Positions 19,021-28,885 of a stretch of DNA of 64,000 nt are shown here, in pieces. The notes under the pieces were generated by a model, which was given only the letters and a program-made list of their open reading frames with translations, did not search any database and had not been told where the DNA came from. This stretch comes from Olegusella massiliensis (lineage in GTDB: Bacteria > Actinomycetota > Coriobacteriia > Coriobacteriales > Atopobiaceae). The translations under genes were made by a program, and so were the position numbers. How positions within the stretch are numbered: position 1 is the stretch's first letter; every line of letters starts with the position of its first letter. The stretch covers positions 1 to 64,000 of the forward strand of contig NZ_FLLS01000002.1 in the NCBI RefSeq assembly GCF_900078545.1, in the 5' to 3' direction.

Positions 19021-20340
19021 TTAATCCGAACCATGAGAAATGTCTTGAGTGCTTCCAACCACCTGGTCAAAGTTGATAGCAATATCATGCTTGGTGGGCA
19101 CCCACTCAACCTTCTTAAAGAGAGCTACCACTGCAATGGGAATGTAGCTCGCCATAAAAATCGGAAACATTATGACACCCCACGCGATGCGCCAAATATT
19201 ACGCGCATGAATATGCGAGCGCTCAACTATGACGGTAAGCAACGCCATCATAAAGAAAATCACATACCCTGACTCAAATACGGCAACCAATGAACCCATG
19301 CACATACTAAGCTCTGCTTCTGTGGCAACAAACCCATGACTTAAGCCGCCAACAATAAGATAGGTGCCATTCACAAAGACTGAAAGAATCGTCAATATCG
19401 AAGCGGGGGCGAGCACCATCAGCATGTCATAGGCAGCAAAGCGCCCTCGTGCGATACCACGAAATAAATCCCATCCATATGAGAAAAATACCTGATAAAT
19501 ACCCTTAGTCCAGCGAAGACGTTGAATCCACGATGCATGAAAGGTAACAGGTTGTTCGTCAAAAAATTCTGCAGGCACATATCCAATTTGAATATTGTTT
19601 GCGCAGCAAAAGGCTGAGAATTGAATATCTTCGGTCAAGGTGTGGAAATCCCAACCATGCATGCCTCGAACAACGGAGGAAGCCACCATCCAGCCCGAAC
19701 CAGAGATGGCAGCACTGGTATGAGCCATCATGCGTGGATTATTAAGAAAGCGCGCTTCTCGAATAAACCAAATAGCATATGAAGCGCTCACCCAGCTAGA
19801 ATCAAAGTTCTTAGAATTGCGGTAACTCGTACATACCAGATAACCTGCATCATAGGCATCATTCATGAGGCGTACATAGTCTGGTGAAACGATATTATCG
19901 GCATCGAAAATGAAAAAAGCTTCGTAACGATCGCCATATTCATTGAGGATGCGATTAAACCCATAATCCATAACCCAACTTTTGCCCTTACGAGCAAGGT
20001 CATGACGGTCCCAAACAATAGCACCTGCACGCTGGGCTTCTTCGTGAGTATTATCGGTACAGGCATCGCAAACAACAAAAACATCAATGAGCTCACGAGG
20101 ATAATCTTGTGCAAGGATTGAGCGAACAAGATTCCCGATAACGGGCTCTTCATTGTGTGCTGCGATAAAAAACGCATAGCGATGCAGCTCTTTTGCCTTG
20201 GGCAGACGAACGGTACCCCTGAGGAGGGCCATAATCATATATACAAATTGATACAGATAAGCCACGGTAAAGAAAAGCGCAATCAGGACATTAAAGATAA
20301 CAATTGGCGTTAAGTTATTGAAATTAAGCGTAAACTGCAC
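19021..20340 (-). CDS. Membrane glycosyltransferase, family 2 (processive type)
   Basis: Predicted to polymerise or transfer a sugar at the cytoplasmic face of the membrane. Seen: an N-terminal membrane segment (about 12-40), then a GT2 domain with AAHNEEPVIGNLV, FDADN (DxD), LTEDIQFSAF (general base Asp) and QRLRW, which together mark the processive cellulose-synthase/N-acetylglucosaminyltransferase type. Three or four C-terminal membrane segments follow (about 300-415). 439 residues. No polysaccharide operon accompanies it, so the product is unknown. The glycolipid synthases that share these motifs are an alternative. Confidence 0.85.
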   Translation of the reverse strand: MQFTLNFNNLTPIVIFNVLIALFFTVAYLYQFVYMIMALLRGTVRLPKAKELHRYAFFIAAHNEEPVIGNLVRSILAQDYPRELIDVFVVCDACTDNTHEEAQRAGAIVWDRHDLARKGKSWVMDYGFNRILNEYGDRYEAFFIFDADNIVSPDYVRLMNDAYDAGYLVCTSYRNSKNFDSSWVSASYAIWFIREARFLNNPRMMAHTSAAISGSGWMVASSVVRGMHGWDFHTLTEDIQFSAFCCANNIQIGYVPAEFFDEQPVTFHASWIQRLRWTKGIYQVFFSYGWDLFRGIARGRFAAYDMLMVLAPASILTILSVFVNGTYLIVGGLSHGFVATEAELSMCMGSLVAVFESGYVIFFMMALLTVIVERSHIHARNIWRIAWGVIMFPIFMASYIPIAVVALFKKVEWVPTKHDIAINFDQVVGSTQDISHGSD

Positions 20341-20387
20341 CCCTTGCCCCCTTGCAAGAATATAGGATCTGCTCCCTTTAGCGTTCC

Positions 20388-21431
20388 TTATACCTGTTGT
20401 CCCAACAACTGCGGAACAATACGCTGGCCCTCCGCAGTCCGACCCATAGAACGTGATTCTAACTTCTCTAGTATATCGCGGAGATCTTCAGGTAGGGCAT
20501 CTGCCATAACAAGGGACTCTCCCGTCACAGGATGGTCAAAGGCAATATGCCACGAATGTAAAAATTGGCGGGTGAGACCTAGATTTTGTCTGAGATCTCC
20601 ACGCCCATAAAGTGGATCACCTATGACACAGTGACCTATATGACGCATGTGCACGCGGATTTGGTGTGTGCGCCCTGTATAAAGATGACACTCCAGTAGG
20701 GCATATCCTTCATCACGCAATCCTGCTTCAAATCGTTCAAGCACGCGAAACGTGGTAATTGCCTCTCGAGCGTCAGGATCATTACTCACGCTCATTCGCA
20801 GGCGATCACGGCGACTACGAGCAATACCGGTAGTCACCTGTCCTTCATCTAAGGCAACAGGGCCATAAACCAAAGTCACATAGCGTCTGTCAAGCACACG
20901 CAAGCGTATCAAATCCTGCAGTGCTTTTTGAGTTGCGTCATCTTTGGCTGCAACCATCAAGCCTGAGGTATCGCGATCAAGTCGATGAACTATACCTGGC
21001 CTATCGTCTCCTTGAAGCAGACCTAGATGCTCATAGCCACAATGTGCCACCAACGCATTTGCCAACGTATCATCATAATGTCCAGGTGCTGGATGACAAA
21101 CAAGGTCAGCTTGCTTTGAAAGAACCATGAGATATTCATCCTCAAAACGAATATCGAGAGGAATCTCTGGATTAGCAACGAGAGTTCCCGAGACAGGTTC
21201 CAAAACGGGTAGCTCTACACTGATCCTGTCACCTAGTCTTACGACTTCACTTTTTGAGTCTGCCAAGGTAGCGTTGATATGCACTTTTGCAGACTCAATG
21301 AGCTTTGCTACGGCACTACGCGAAGGCATGTTGGGGCAAGAAGCTATATATGTATCAAGTCTGCTGCCATCATCATCAGGACCTACAAGAAGTTCATGTA
21401 GAGAAGAGCTAAAACTGGAGTTCTCAGGCAT
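20388..21431 (-). CDS. rluD: Ribosomal large subunit pseudouridine synthase, RluA family
   Basis: Makes pseudouridines in 23S rRNA. Seen: an N-terminal S4 domain (RLDTYIASCPNMPSRSAVAK) and the catalytic HRLDRDTSGLMVAAK near residue 150, followed by YTGRTHQIRVHMRHIGH. 347 residues. It overlaps the lspA stop by 8 bp; this lspA-rluD pairing is conserved in Gram-positives. RluA-family subgroups differ in target, so the symbol follows synteny. Confidence 0.9.
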   Translation of the reverse strand: MPENSSFSSSLHELLVGPDDDGSRLDTYIASCPNMPSRSAVAKLIESAKVHINATLADSKSEVVRLGDRISVELPVLEPVSGTLVANPEIPLDIRFEDEYLMVLSKQADLVCHPAPGHYDDTLANALVAHCGYEHLGLLQGDDRPGIVHRLDRDTSGLMVAAKDDATQKALQDLIRLRVLDRRYVTLVYGPVALDEGQVTTGIARSRRDRLRMSVSNDPDAREAITTFRVLERFEAGLRDEGYALLECHLYTGRTHQIRVHMRHIGHCVIGDPLYGRGDLRQNLGLTRQFLHSWHIAFDHPVTGESLVMADALPEDLRDILEKLESRSMGRTAEGQRIVPQLLGQQV

Positions 21432-22008
21432 TGTTCTGCCTCAAATCCGACTTTGCCACTTCCTTATGAGGCTCGGTTGCCGTGTCTACAATGTCGAGAT
21501 CCTCTTTAAAGCTCGTGCTCGTCCTTTGGCCATCCCAAGTGATATAGAGGATAAACGCCACAAGCACACCGAGCGTCACACAGATATCCGCAACATTAAA
21601 GACAGGAAAATCAATAAAGTGCAGTGACAAAAAATCGGTAACAGAGCCCGTCGAAAGACGGTCAACCATATTGCCGACTCCCCCACCTGCAACACTCGCA
21701 ACACTGACAACGAGGCGCAATGGTAGACGTTCGCACATGACCCACCAAGCAGAGCCAATCAAAACGGCCAATGCAAACATAATGAACACGACACTCGCAC
21801 CTTGACCAATACTAAAAGCAGCGCCCGTATTCTCTACGTGCCACAGGTCCAACAAGCCCGGGACGAGCGGACGAGCGGGAGAGCCCAGCGGCGCAACAAA
21901 ACGCACTGCAGCCTTTGTTGACTGATCTACAAGAACCACAAGGCTCACGACTGTCAAAAAGGTAGCAAGGCGTCCTGCACGCTTTGAGAGAATACGGACA
22001 ACGTTCAA
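21424..22008 (-). CDS. lspA: Lipoprotein signal peptidase II
   Basis: Cleaves signal peptides from prolipoproteins. Seen: four hydrophobic segments in 194 residues and the two catalytic aspartates in GNMVDRLSTGSVTDF and FPVFNVADICVTLG; the VENTGAAFSI motif is also present. Slightly long, with a charged C-terminal tail of about 35 residues. It starts 3 bp after the ileS stop, and the ileS-lspA-rluD order suggests one transcript. Confidence 0.96.
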   Translation of the reverse strand: MNVVRILSKRAGRLATFLTVVSLVVLVDQSTKAAVRFVAPLGSPARPLVPGLLDLWHVENTGAAFSIGQGASVVFIMFALAVLIGSAWWVMCERLPLRLVVSVASVAGGGVGNMVDRLSTGSVTDFLSLHFIDFPVFNVADICVTLGVLVAFILYITWDGQRTSTSFKEDLDIVDTATEPHKEVAKSDLRQNNA

Positions 22009-22011
22009 GCG

Positions 22012-24831
22012 CTATTCCTCCTCTGGCTTGCCAACCACATTGTGGCAGCGCTGACACAATCCCGCTTCGTCAACAGGCTCACGCCAGTTCCAGCAACGAG
22101 GGCATTTCTGACCATTTGCGGGCAAAACCTCACACACAAGCTCTGCGCCCTCATGGATGCAAACTTCAGAGCACACAAAGACCTCTGCCATATCAGGTGC
22201 AGCAGGTCCCATCAAAAGCTGCGCAGTCTCCACCGGAAGGGTCAACTCAGCACGAGCAGCCTGTGTCGTCTTTTCGCTAATGATACCAGCGCCAAGAGCC
22301 TCCTCATATGCCTTGGTAAAGGCGCCACGTGCCTCATTCATAGCTTCATAGGCGGGCAACAACTTACTATAACTTTCCTTCTTAAGCGGTGCCTGATACC
22401 AGTCAAGCAAAGCCGCATAGCTTTGTCCGTCACGAAGGCACGCCGGCATGTGAGCCAAAGCCTCATCGCAGGTAAAGGGCAAAATTGGCTGCAGATCATG
22501 AACTAACATTGAGAGTACGTGACTCCACACCGTCTGGGCGCTACGGCGCTCAAACGAATCAGCGGCTCCGCAATAGGTGCGGTCTTTGGTTGCATTGAGA
22601 TACCCGCCAGATAGCTCGGTGATGATGTAATCGTACAAGGTGCGGTAAACCATGTTAAAACGATATGTCTCATAGGCATGGTTAACCTCATCATGCACCT
22701 GACACATACGTGCCAAAGCCAGACGGTCGTAAGGAAGCAAATCCTCAATTGCTACACCCTGAGTCTCTAGATCAAACTGGTCTTCAATCTCACCCATCAA
22801 GAAACGTAGAGTATTGCGAATCTTACGGTATGCATCGCCAACGTGAGACAAGATATCGTTGTCGCAAGGCACATCGGTAGACGTATCTACAGAGGCAACC
22901 CACAAACGCAAGATATCGGCACCAATAGTGCTACATACCTTATTGGGGTCGATGACATTACCCAAAGACTTGCTCATCTTGCGACCTTGACCGTCGAGAG
23001 TAAAGCCTTGAGAAATTACTGCCTTATAGGGAGCTTTTCCATAGGCACCCACCGAGGTTATGAGACTACTCATAAACCAACCACGGTGCTGATCAGAACC
23101 CTCAAGATAGATATCAGCAGGAAAAGTCAGGTTGTCGCGATGCTTACACACTGCAGTATGAGACACACCAGAGTCCCACCATACATCCAAAATGTCTGAA
23201 TTGGCTTTAAGATGGTGACCCCCACATTTGGGGCAGACGCAGGCATCGCCTAGATACTCTGCAGGATCATCGGTAAACCAAGCGTCAGAGCCCTTCTTAC
23301 GGAAAAGCTCAATAACAGCATCAAGCGTCTTGTCATTGATAACCGTCTCACCGCAGTCTTGACACGTAAATGCAGGAATAGGTACACCCCAGTTGCGCTG
23401 ACGACTGATGCACCAATCAGGACGACCTTCAACCATCGAGCCAATACGTTTGATGGCATGGCTGGGATAGAAGTTTACGTGAGAGAGTGCCTCAAGTGCC
23501 TGCTTGCGCAAACCCGTCTCATCCATAGAGACAAACCACTGACTTGTGGCACGGAAAATAACAGGGTTCTTGCAACGCCAGCAGTGCGGATAGCTGTGGG
23601 TAATATCTTCATGCAAAATGAGCATGTTACGCTCACGCAGCCACTCAATAATTTTTGGGTTGGCTTCGTTGACCTCCATACCACTCCAAGGGCCGCCAGT
23701 GCCTATACCGTCTCCCTTAAAGAAGTGCCCATCATCATCAACAGGCATAACAACGGGAATATTAAATTTCATACCAGCGTTGTAGTCATCCACGCCGTGT
23801 CCAGGCGCAGAATGAACGATACCCGTACCATCATCAAGCGTGACATAATCCGCAAAGATGAACTCGCCCTCTTCTCCCTGCTCCCCAAAAATGGGTTGCT
23901 TGTAGCGGTTATGAGCAAGTTCGGTGCCTGTTTTGCGCCAAACCTCTCCGTCTGCGCCAACAATCAGCTCGTAGCTCTCATAGCCAAACTTGATACAGCA
24001 CTTCTCTACTAACGCTTCAGCGAGAATCTCAACGCGGTCCTCAAGCTGGATGGCAACATAGTTGGCATCGGGATGCAGAATAACTGCATCGTCGGCAGGT
24101 AACGTCCAAGGAGTTGTAGTCCAGATATCCACAAAGGTCTTGCCCGCATAGGCCTCAAGACCCTCTGGCACTGAGGTCAACTCAAAGCGAACAAAAATTG
24201 CAGGACTAACTTCGTCACCATACTCAATTTCTGCCTCAGCAAGAGCTGTATGACAATGAGAACACCAGTGCACAGGCTTGCGACCGCGATAGACGGCACC
24301 CTTGTCATAGATAGCCTTAAAGATTTCTATATCGGTCGCATCGTAGTCATCGGTATAGGTGAGATAGGGATTATCCCACTCACCCAACACGCCCAAACGC
24401 TTGAAACCCTGGCGCTGAGTGTCAACCTGCTCCACCGCCATCTTACGGCAAAGCTCGCGAATTTTGGCTGTCGGCAGCTGGTTGAACTTATCGATGCCTA
24501 GCATCTCCTCAACCTTGTGCTCAATGGGCTGACCATGGCAGTCCCAACCGGGCACATACGGCGTCTGATAGCCTCTCATTGACCAATAACGATTAATAAA
24601 ATCCTTGGAGATTTTGTTCTGAGCATGACCTAAATGGATGGGACCATTTGCATAAGGAGGGCCATCATGAAGGATAAACTTTTCATGTCCTTCATTTTTG
24701 GCAATCATCTGTTCATAGACGTGATTTTGTTCCCAATCAGCAAGCCTCTTAGGCTCGTTGGTCGCTAGACCAGCGCGCATCGAAAAACTTGTTTTGGGAA
24801 GGTTTGTCGTCTGCTTATATGAATTCGCCAC
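22012..24831 (-). CDS. ileS: Isoleucyl-tRNA synthetase
   Basis: Charges tRNA-Ile. Seen: 939 residues; HIGH signature in PPYANGPIHLGHAQNKI near residue 60, the KMSKS loop in QGRKMSKSLGNVI near 605, and a C-terminal zinc finger CPRCWNW...CQRCHNVV. Bacterial (type 1) architecture, with a bacterial-type editing domain. No T-box leader is visible in the 168 bp upstream. Confidence 0.97.
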   Translation of the reverse strand: MANSYKQTTNLPKTSFSMRAGLATNEPKRLADWEQNHVYEQMIAKNEGHEKFILHDGPPYANGPIHLGHAQNKISKDFINRYWSMRGYQTPYVPGWDCHGQPIEHKVEEMLGIDKFNQLPTAKIRELCRKMAVEQVDTQRQGFKRLGVLGEWDNPYLTYTDDYDATDIEIFKAIYDKGAVYRGRKPVHWCSHCHTALAEAEIEYGDEVSPAIFVRFELTSVPEGLEAYAGKTFVDIWTTTPWTLPADDAVILHPDANYVAIQLEDRVEILAEALVEKCCIKFGYESYELIVGADGEVWRKTGTELAHNRYKQPIFGEQGEEGEFIFADYVTLDDGTGIVHSAPGHGVDDYNAGMKFNIPVVMPVDDDGHFFKGDGIGTGGPWSGMEVNEANPKIIEWLRERNMLILHEDITHSYPHCWRCKNPVIFRATSQWFVSMDETGLRKQALEALSHVNFYPSHAIKRIGSMVEGRPDWCISRQRNWGVPIPAFTCQDCGETVINDKTLDAVIELFRKKGSDAWFTDDPAEYLGDACVCPKCGGHHLKANSDILDVWWDSGVSHTAVCKHRDNLTFPADIYLEGSDQHRGWFMSSLITSVGAYGKAPYKAVISQGFTLDGQGRKMSKSLGNVIDPNKVCSTIGADILRLWVASVDTSTDVPCDNDILSHVGDAYRKIRNTLRFLMGEIEDQFDLETQGVAIEDLLPYDRLALARMCQVHDEVNHAYETYRFNMVYRTLYDYIITELSGGYLNATKDRTYCGAADSFERRSAQTVWSHVLSMLVHDLQPILPFTCDEALAHMPACLRDGQSYAALLDWYQAPLKKESYSKLLPAYEAMNEARGAFTKAYEEALGAGIISEKTTQAARAELTLPVETAQLLMGPAAPDMAEVFVCSEVCIHEGAELVCEVLPANGQKCPRCWNWREPVDEAGLCQRCHNVVGKPEEE

Positions 24832-24999
24832 GATGAGTCCCCTCCATGTGTGTCATGTCCTTGTATGCCTTATGAGACAAACTATAATTTTAGCACGCTC
24901 GCAGCGTAAATAATACCGTTCACCGCGGCTTACCTCTGCAGTCCTCACACAGACAGCAGTTATACTTCAGGCATTGATGCTTTTAAATGAGGAGGCGTT

Positions 25000-26910
25000 G
25001 TGGATAAAGCGGTAGAGTGTGTTTCCACAAGCAAACAAAAGTATCTCAAATTGCTTGGAGAAAAATTTCCTACAACGCAATCGGTGTTTACCGAAATCAT
25101 TAATCTTGAAGCCATCTTAAACTTACCGGCTGCAACCGAACACTTTATGAGCGACGTACATGGCGAATACGAGGCGTTCGTTCACATCCTTAATAACTGT
25201 TCGGGTGCTATTCGTGAACAGATAACAAAGCTCTTCTCCGCTGAATTGGACAAGCAAGAACTGGCAGATTTTTGTACCCTCATCTACTACTCACAAGAAA
25301 AACTCCGCCGCCTTCATGGTACAGGTGACATTACTTCTGAATGGTACCTACGTACGCTCAAACGCCTCATTGTGCTAGCACGTACCCTTGCAAGCAATTA
25401 CACTCAATCAAAAGTTCGAAAAGCTATGCCTGTTGAATATGCTTATATCATCGATGAGCTACTACATGCCAATGCCGAAGACGAGCAGCGTCGTCAGGAC
25501 TACCATGCCCGCATTTTCCAATCGGTAGTAGACACAGGCGCGGCAGACGATTTCATAGTATCGCTCTCTTCCCTAATCAAGCGTCTCGCGGTCGACCACC
25601 TGCATTTGGTGGGTGATATTTTTGATCGTGGACCACATGCCGATCGTATCCTTGACCACTTAATGAACTATCAATCTTTGGATGTGCAGTGGGGCAACCA
25701 CGACATTGTATGGATGGGAGCTGCAGCGGGTTCTAGTTTGTGCCAGATAGCAGTCATACGCACGAATATCCACTACAACTCACTTGATATGCTTGAGAGC
25801 GCCTACGGTATTTCTCTGCGTGAGCTCGAAAATTTTGCGCGAAGAAACTACACCACCTATGACAATCTCACGCCACTCTACAAGGCTATCTCTGTCATAT
25901 TATTCAAGCTCGAAGGTCAGGCAATCGCACGCCACCCCAATTGGAAAACTACTGCCAAGCGTCGTTTACTTGACAAGATTGATGTTACCCATGCAGTTGT
26001 CACTATTGATGGGTACAAATATCCCTTGCGCACGCGTGACTTCCCTACCGTTGATTTCACAGGCGATCCTTTTGCTCTTTCAAAAGAAGAGCAAGACATC
26101 GTCGATAAACTTGCGAACGCCTTTAGCCAAAGTGACCGACTACGCCGTCACGTGGGTTTCTTATACGAGACAGGATCGATATATCTTGTGCACAACGGCA
26201 ATTTGCTATTCCACGGCTGTCTACCACTGACACCAGAGGGTAAATTTGCCCACGTTGCTTGTGATGATGGGGTTAAAAGATCAGGTAAAGACTATCTCGA
26301 TTTCTGTGACCGAATTGCACGTCGCGCTTGGAAAACAGGAGAGCAAGAAGCATTGGATTGGATGTATTACCTCTGGTGTGGAGCACACTCGCCTTTATCT
26401 GGACGCGTAGTCAAAACCTTCGAACGTACTTTTGTTGAAGATGAAAGTTGCTGGAAAGAGCCCAACGACCCTTACTTCAGTCTGACCCAAGATCCTGCTA
26501 TTTGTGACGCTATTCTTCAGGAATTTGGTTTGGGACCTGAAGGGCATATCATCAACGGGCATACACCCGTCAAAGTACGAGCAGGACAAAGTCCTGTGCG
26601 CGCAGGTGGAAAGTTACTGGTAATTGATGGAGGATTTGCTCAAGCCTACCACGCAAGAACAGGTATTGCAGGTTATACCTTGGTTCAGAGCGCACATCAT
26701 CTACGTATAAAAGCACATCGACCCTTCCGTAATCTCGACGCTGCACTTGATACCAACGCCGACATCATGAGTGAGACCGATGTGCTAGAACGCTATGACA
26801 TTCCTCATCTCGTGGGTGATACAGACAAGGGTATCGAACTAAGAGAACAAATCGCCGACCTCAATGAACTACTTCGTTGCTATCGCTCAGGTGAATTAGC
26901 TGAAGGCTAA
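25000..26910 (+). CDS. fbp: Fructose-1,6-bisphosphatase, class III
   Basis: Gluconeogenic hydrolysis of fructose-1,6-bisphosphate. Seen: a 636-residue protein of the calcineurin-like phosphoesterase fold with metal motifs MSDVHGEYEAF near residue 48, GDIFDRGPHADRIL near 205, WGNHDIVWMG near 230 and INGHTPVKV near 520. This is the Firmicutes-type enzyme, unrelated to E. coli Fbp. It begins with GTG, four bases after GGAGG. It is divergent from ileS and ends only 2 bp before the convergent ftsH stop, leaving no room for a terminator. Confidence 0.95.
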   Translation: MDKAVECVSTSKQKYLKLLGEKFPTTQSVFTEIINLEAILNLPAATEHFMSDVHGEYEAFVHILNNCSGAIREQITKLFSAELDKQELADFCTLIYYSQEKLRRLHGTGDITSEWYLRTLKRLIVLARTLASNYTQSKVRKAMPVEYAYIIDELLHANAEDEQRRQDYHARIFQSVVDTGAADDFIVSLSSLIKRLAVDHLHLVGDIFDRGPHADRILDHLMNYQSLDVQWGNHDIVWMGAAAGSSLCQIAVIRTNIHYNSLDMLESAYGISLRELENFARRNYTTYDNLTPLYKAISVILFKLEGQAIARHPNWKTTAKRRLLDKIDVTHAVVTIDGYKYPLRTRDFPTVDFTGDPFALSKEEQDIVDKLANAFSQSDRLRRHVGFLYETGSIYLVHNGNLLFHGCLPLTPEGKFAHVACDDGVKRSGKDYLDFCDRIARRAWKTGEQEALDWMYYLWCGAHSPLSGRVVKTFERTFVEDESCWKEPNDPYFSLTQDPAICDAILQEFGLGPEGHIINGHTPVKVRAGQSPVRAGGKLLVIDGGFAQAYHARTGIAGYTLVQSAHHLRIKAHRPFRNLDAALDTNADIMSETDVLERYDIPHLVGDTDKGIELREQIADLNELLRCYRSGELAEG

Positions 26911-26912
26911 CC

Positions 26913-28808
26913 CTAGTTAGAACGAGCCTCACTCACAATTGCAGGAGCAAAACCATCGTTACGGGAGAGAATGTTCATAAACTCTTCGCCCGTAATGGTT
27001 TCTTTTCGCTGCAGATAGTGAGCGATCTCATGAAGCTTAAAGCGATTCTCTCGAAGGGTAGCCAATGCAGTCTGATGACCTTCTTCGACCAAGCGACGGA
27101 CCTCATCATCAACTTCTCGTGCAGTGCCTTCAGAGCAGGTCAATTCGCTGCCACCACCAAGATACATATTGCGACGTTCGCCCAGCGCCATCATGCCAAA
27201 CTTATCAGACATACCCAACTGCGTTACCATAGCGCGAGCAATCTTGGTGGCTTTTTCAATATCGTTTGCAGCACCTGAACTCATATGACCGAAGATGAGT
27301 TCCTCTGCTGCACGACCACCACAAAGCACTGCAATACGTTGCTTAAACTCCTCACGTGTCGTGAGATAGCGCTCATCTTCTTCAGCTTGCATCGTAAAGC
27401 CCAAAGCACCCGAAGTACGAGGAACGATTGTAATTTTGGATACGGGGGTTTTGCCATCTTGGACTGCTGCGACAATAGCATGGCCCGTTTCGTGATAGGC
27501 AACAATTTCCTTTTCGTGCTCGGATAGCACGGTAGACTTCTTCTTCTCACCTGCGATAACCGTATCAACCGACTCTTCGATGTCTTCTTGGGTGACATAC
27601 TTTCGGCCTTGACGAACAGCACGTAAAGCCGCCTCATTAATCATATTAGCGAGATCTGCACCAGAAGCACCCGGGGTCGTACGTGCGATTTGAGCAAAGT
27701 CGACACCGGATTCCATCTTTACATCATGAGAATGCAACTTGAGAATGGACTCACGGCCAGTAAGGTCTGGCAGCTCTACAGGAATTCGACGGTCAAAACG
27801 ACCAGGGCGTAAAAGTGCAGGATCGAGCACATCAGGCTGGTTGGTCGCTGCAAGCACCACAATACCTTTGTGATTGTCAAAACCGTCCATCTCGGTCAGC
27901 AGCTGATTTAAAGTCTGCTCACGTTCATCATTAGAGTTAAGCGAGACGCCACGTTTTTTACCGATGGTATCAATCTCGTCAATAAAGACAATACAAGGTG
28001 CTTTTTCGTTGGCCTGCTTGAAAAGATCGCGCACACGAGCAGCACCACGACCAACAAACATCTCAACAAACTCAGAGCCTGCAATTTGGAAGAAGGGCAC
28101 CTTTGCTTCACCAGCCACGGCCTTGGCAAGCAGGGTTTTACCTGTTCCTGGAGGACCTACCAGCAGGGCACCACGAGGACAACGGGCGCCAATCGCAGCA
28201 TATTTTTCGGGATGTTCAAGGAAGTTGACAATTTCTGCCAAAGACTCTTTAGCCTCATCCTGGCCGGCGACATCTCGAAAAGTAGTGTCATTATCCTTGT
28301 CTGCCACAATTTTTGCGCCGGACTTACCAACACCACCAAAACCAAGACCACCACCAAAATTCATCGAGGGGCCATCATCACCCATTTGCTTACTCAAACG
28401 ACGACGGAGGAACCAAAAGCCCAACCAAACCAAGGCAATAGGAATAAGATAGCTGGCTACGAGGTACATCCACATTCCAGAAGACTTGTCATCTACCGTG
28501 GAAGCAAAGGTAACTTTGTGCTGCTTGAGCAACGAAGTTAAAGCAATATCATTAGGCCATGCAGTGGTGACATAGCTAATGTCTTTGTTATCAGTTTTAA
28601 AGCTAATTTCGTTATTTGATTGATTGAGGTTTACAGAGTTTACCTTGCCATCTTCAACCATTGAAACAAACTTGCTATAAGTCACCTGCTCTACCTTTGC
28701 AGCTGAAATATTGGTAAAGAGCGCCCTTTGCAACGCAAAAGCGAGCACAAGACCAGCAATGAAATACATAATCATTGTTTGGCGTCGGCGCTTATTGTTC
28801 ATTTCCAT
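26913..28808 (-). CDS. ftsH: ATP-dependent zinc metalloprotease FtsH
   Basis: Membrane-bound AAA+ protease that degrades misfolded and regulatory membrane proteins. Seen: two membrane segments (about 12-30 and 112-133), Walker A GPPGTGKT at 218-225, Walker B IVFIDEID near 273-280, an SRH region, and the zinc site HETGH at 439-443. 631 residues. The usual tilS-hpt neighbours are missing; an L,D-transpeptidase gene lies upstream. Start ATG at 28808 has GGGAG 6 nt upstream; an ATG two codons later is an alternative. Confidence 0.97.
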   Translation of the reverse strand: MEMNNKRRRQTMIMYFIAGLVLAFALQRALFTNISAAKVEQVTYSKFVSMVEDGKVNSVNLNQSNNEISFKTDNKDISYVTTAWPNDIALTSLLKQHKVTFASTVDDKSSGMWMYLVASYLIPIALVWLGFWFLRRRLSKQMGDDGPSMNFGGGLGFGGVGKSGAKIVADKDNDTTFRDVAGQDEAKESLAEIVNFLEHPEKYAAIGARCPRGALLVGPPGTGKTLLAKAVAGEAKVPFFQIAGSEFVEMFVGRGAARVRDLFKQANEKAPCIVFIDEIDTIGKKRGVSLNSNDEREQTLNQLLTEMDGFDNHKGIVVLAATNQPDVLDPALLRPGRFDRRIPVELPDLTGRESILKLHSHDVKMESGVDFAQIARTTPGASGADLANMINEAALRAVRQGRKYVTQEDIEESVDTVIAGEKKKSTVLSEHEKEIVAYHETGHAIVAAVQDGKTPVSKITIVPRTSGALGFTMQAEEDERYLTTREEFKQRIAVLCGGRAAEELIFGHMSSGAANDIEKATKIARAMVTQLGMSDKFGMMALGERRNMYLGGGSELTCSEGTAREVDDEVRRLVEEGHQTALATLRENRFKLHEIAHYLQRKETITGEEFMNILSRNDGFAPAIVSEARSN

Positions 28809-28885
28809 CTAAAGCTCCCATCAGCAAAGACAAGTCGTGCGAGAGTTTCTATATTCTTCCCATTGATACCCATAGCAGATAAAAA

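Noticed and set aside
24832-24999. T-box leader for ileS
   Set aside because: The gap is only 168 bp, is shared with divergent fbp, and lacks the conserved T-box sequence and an antiterminator/terminator pair.
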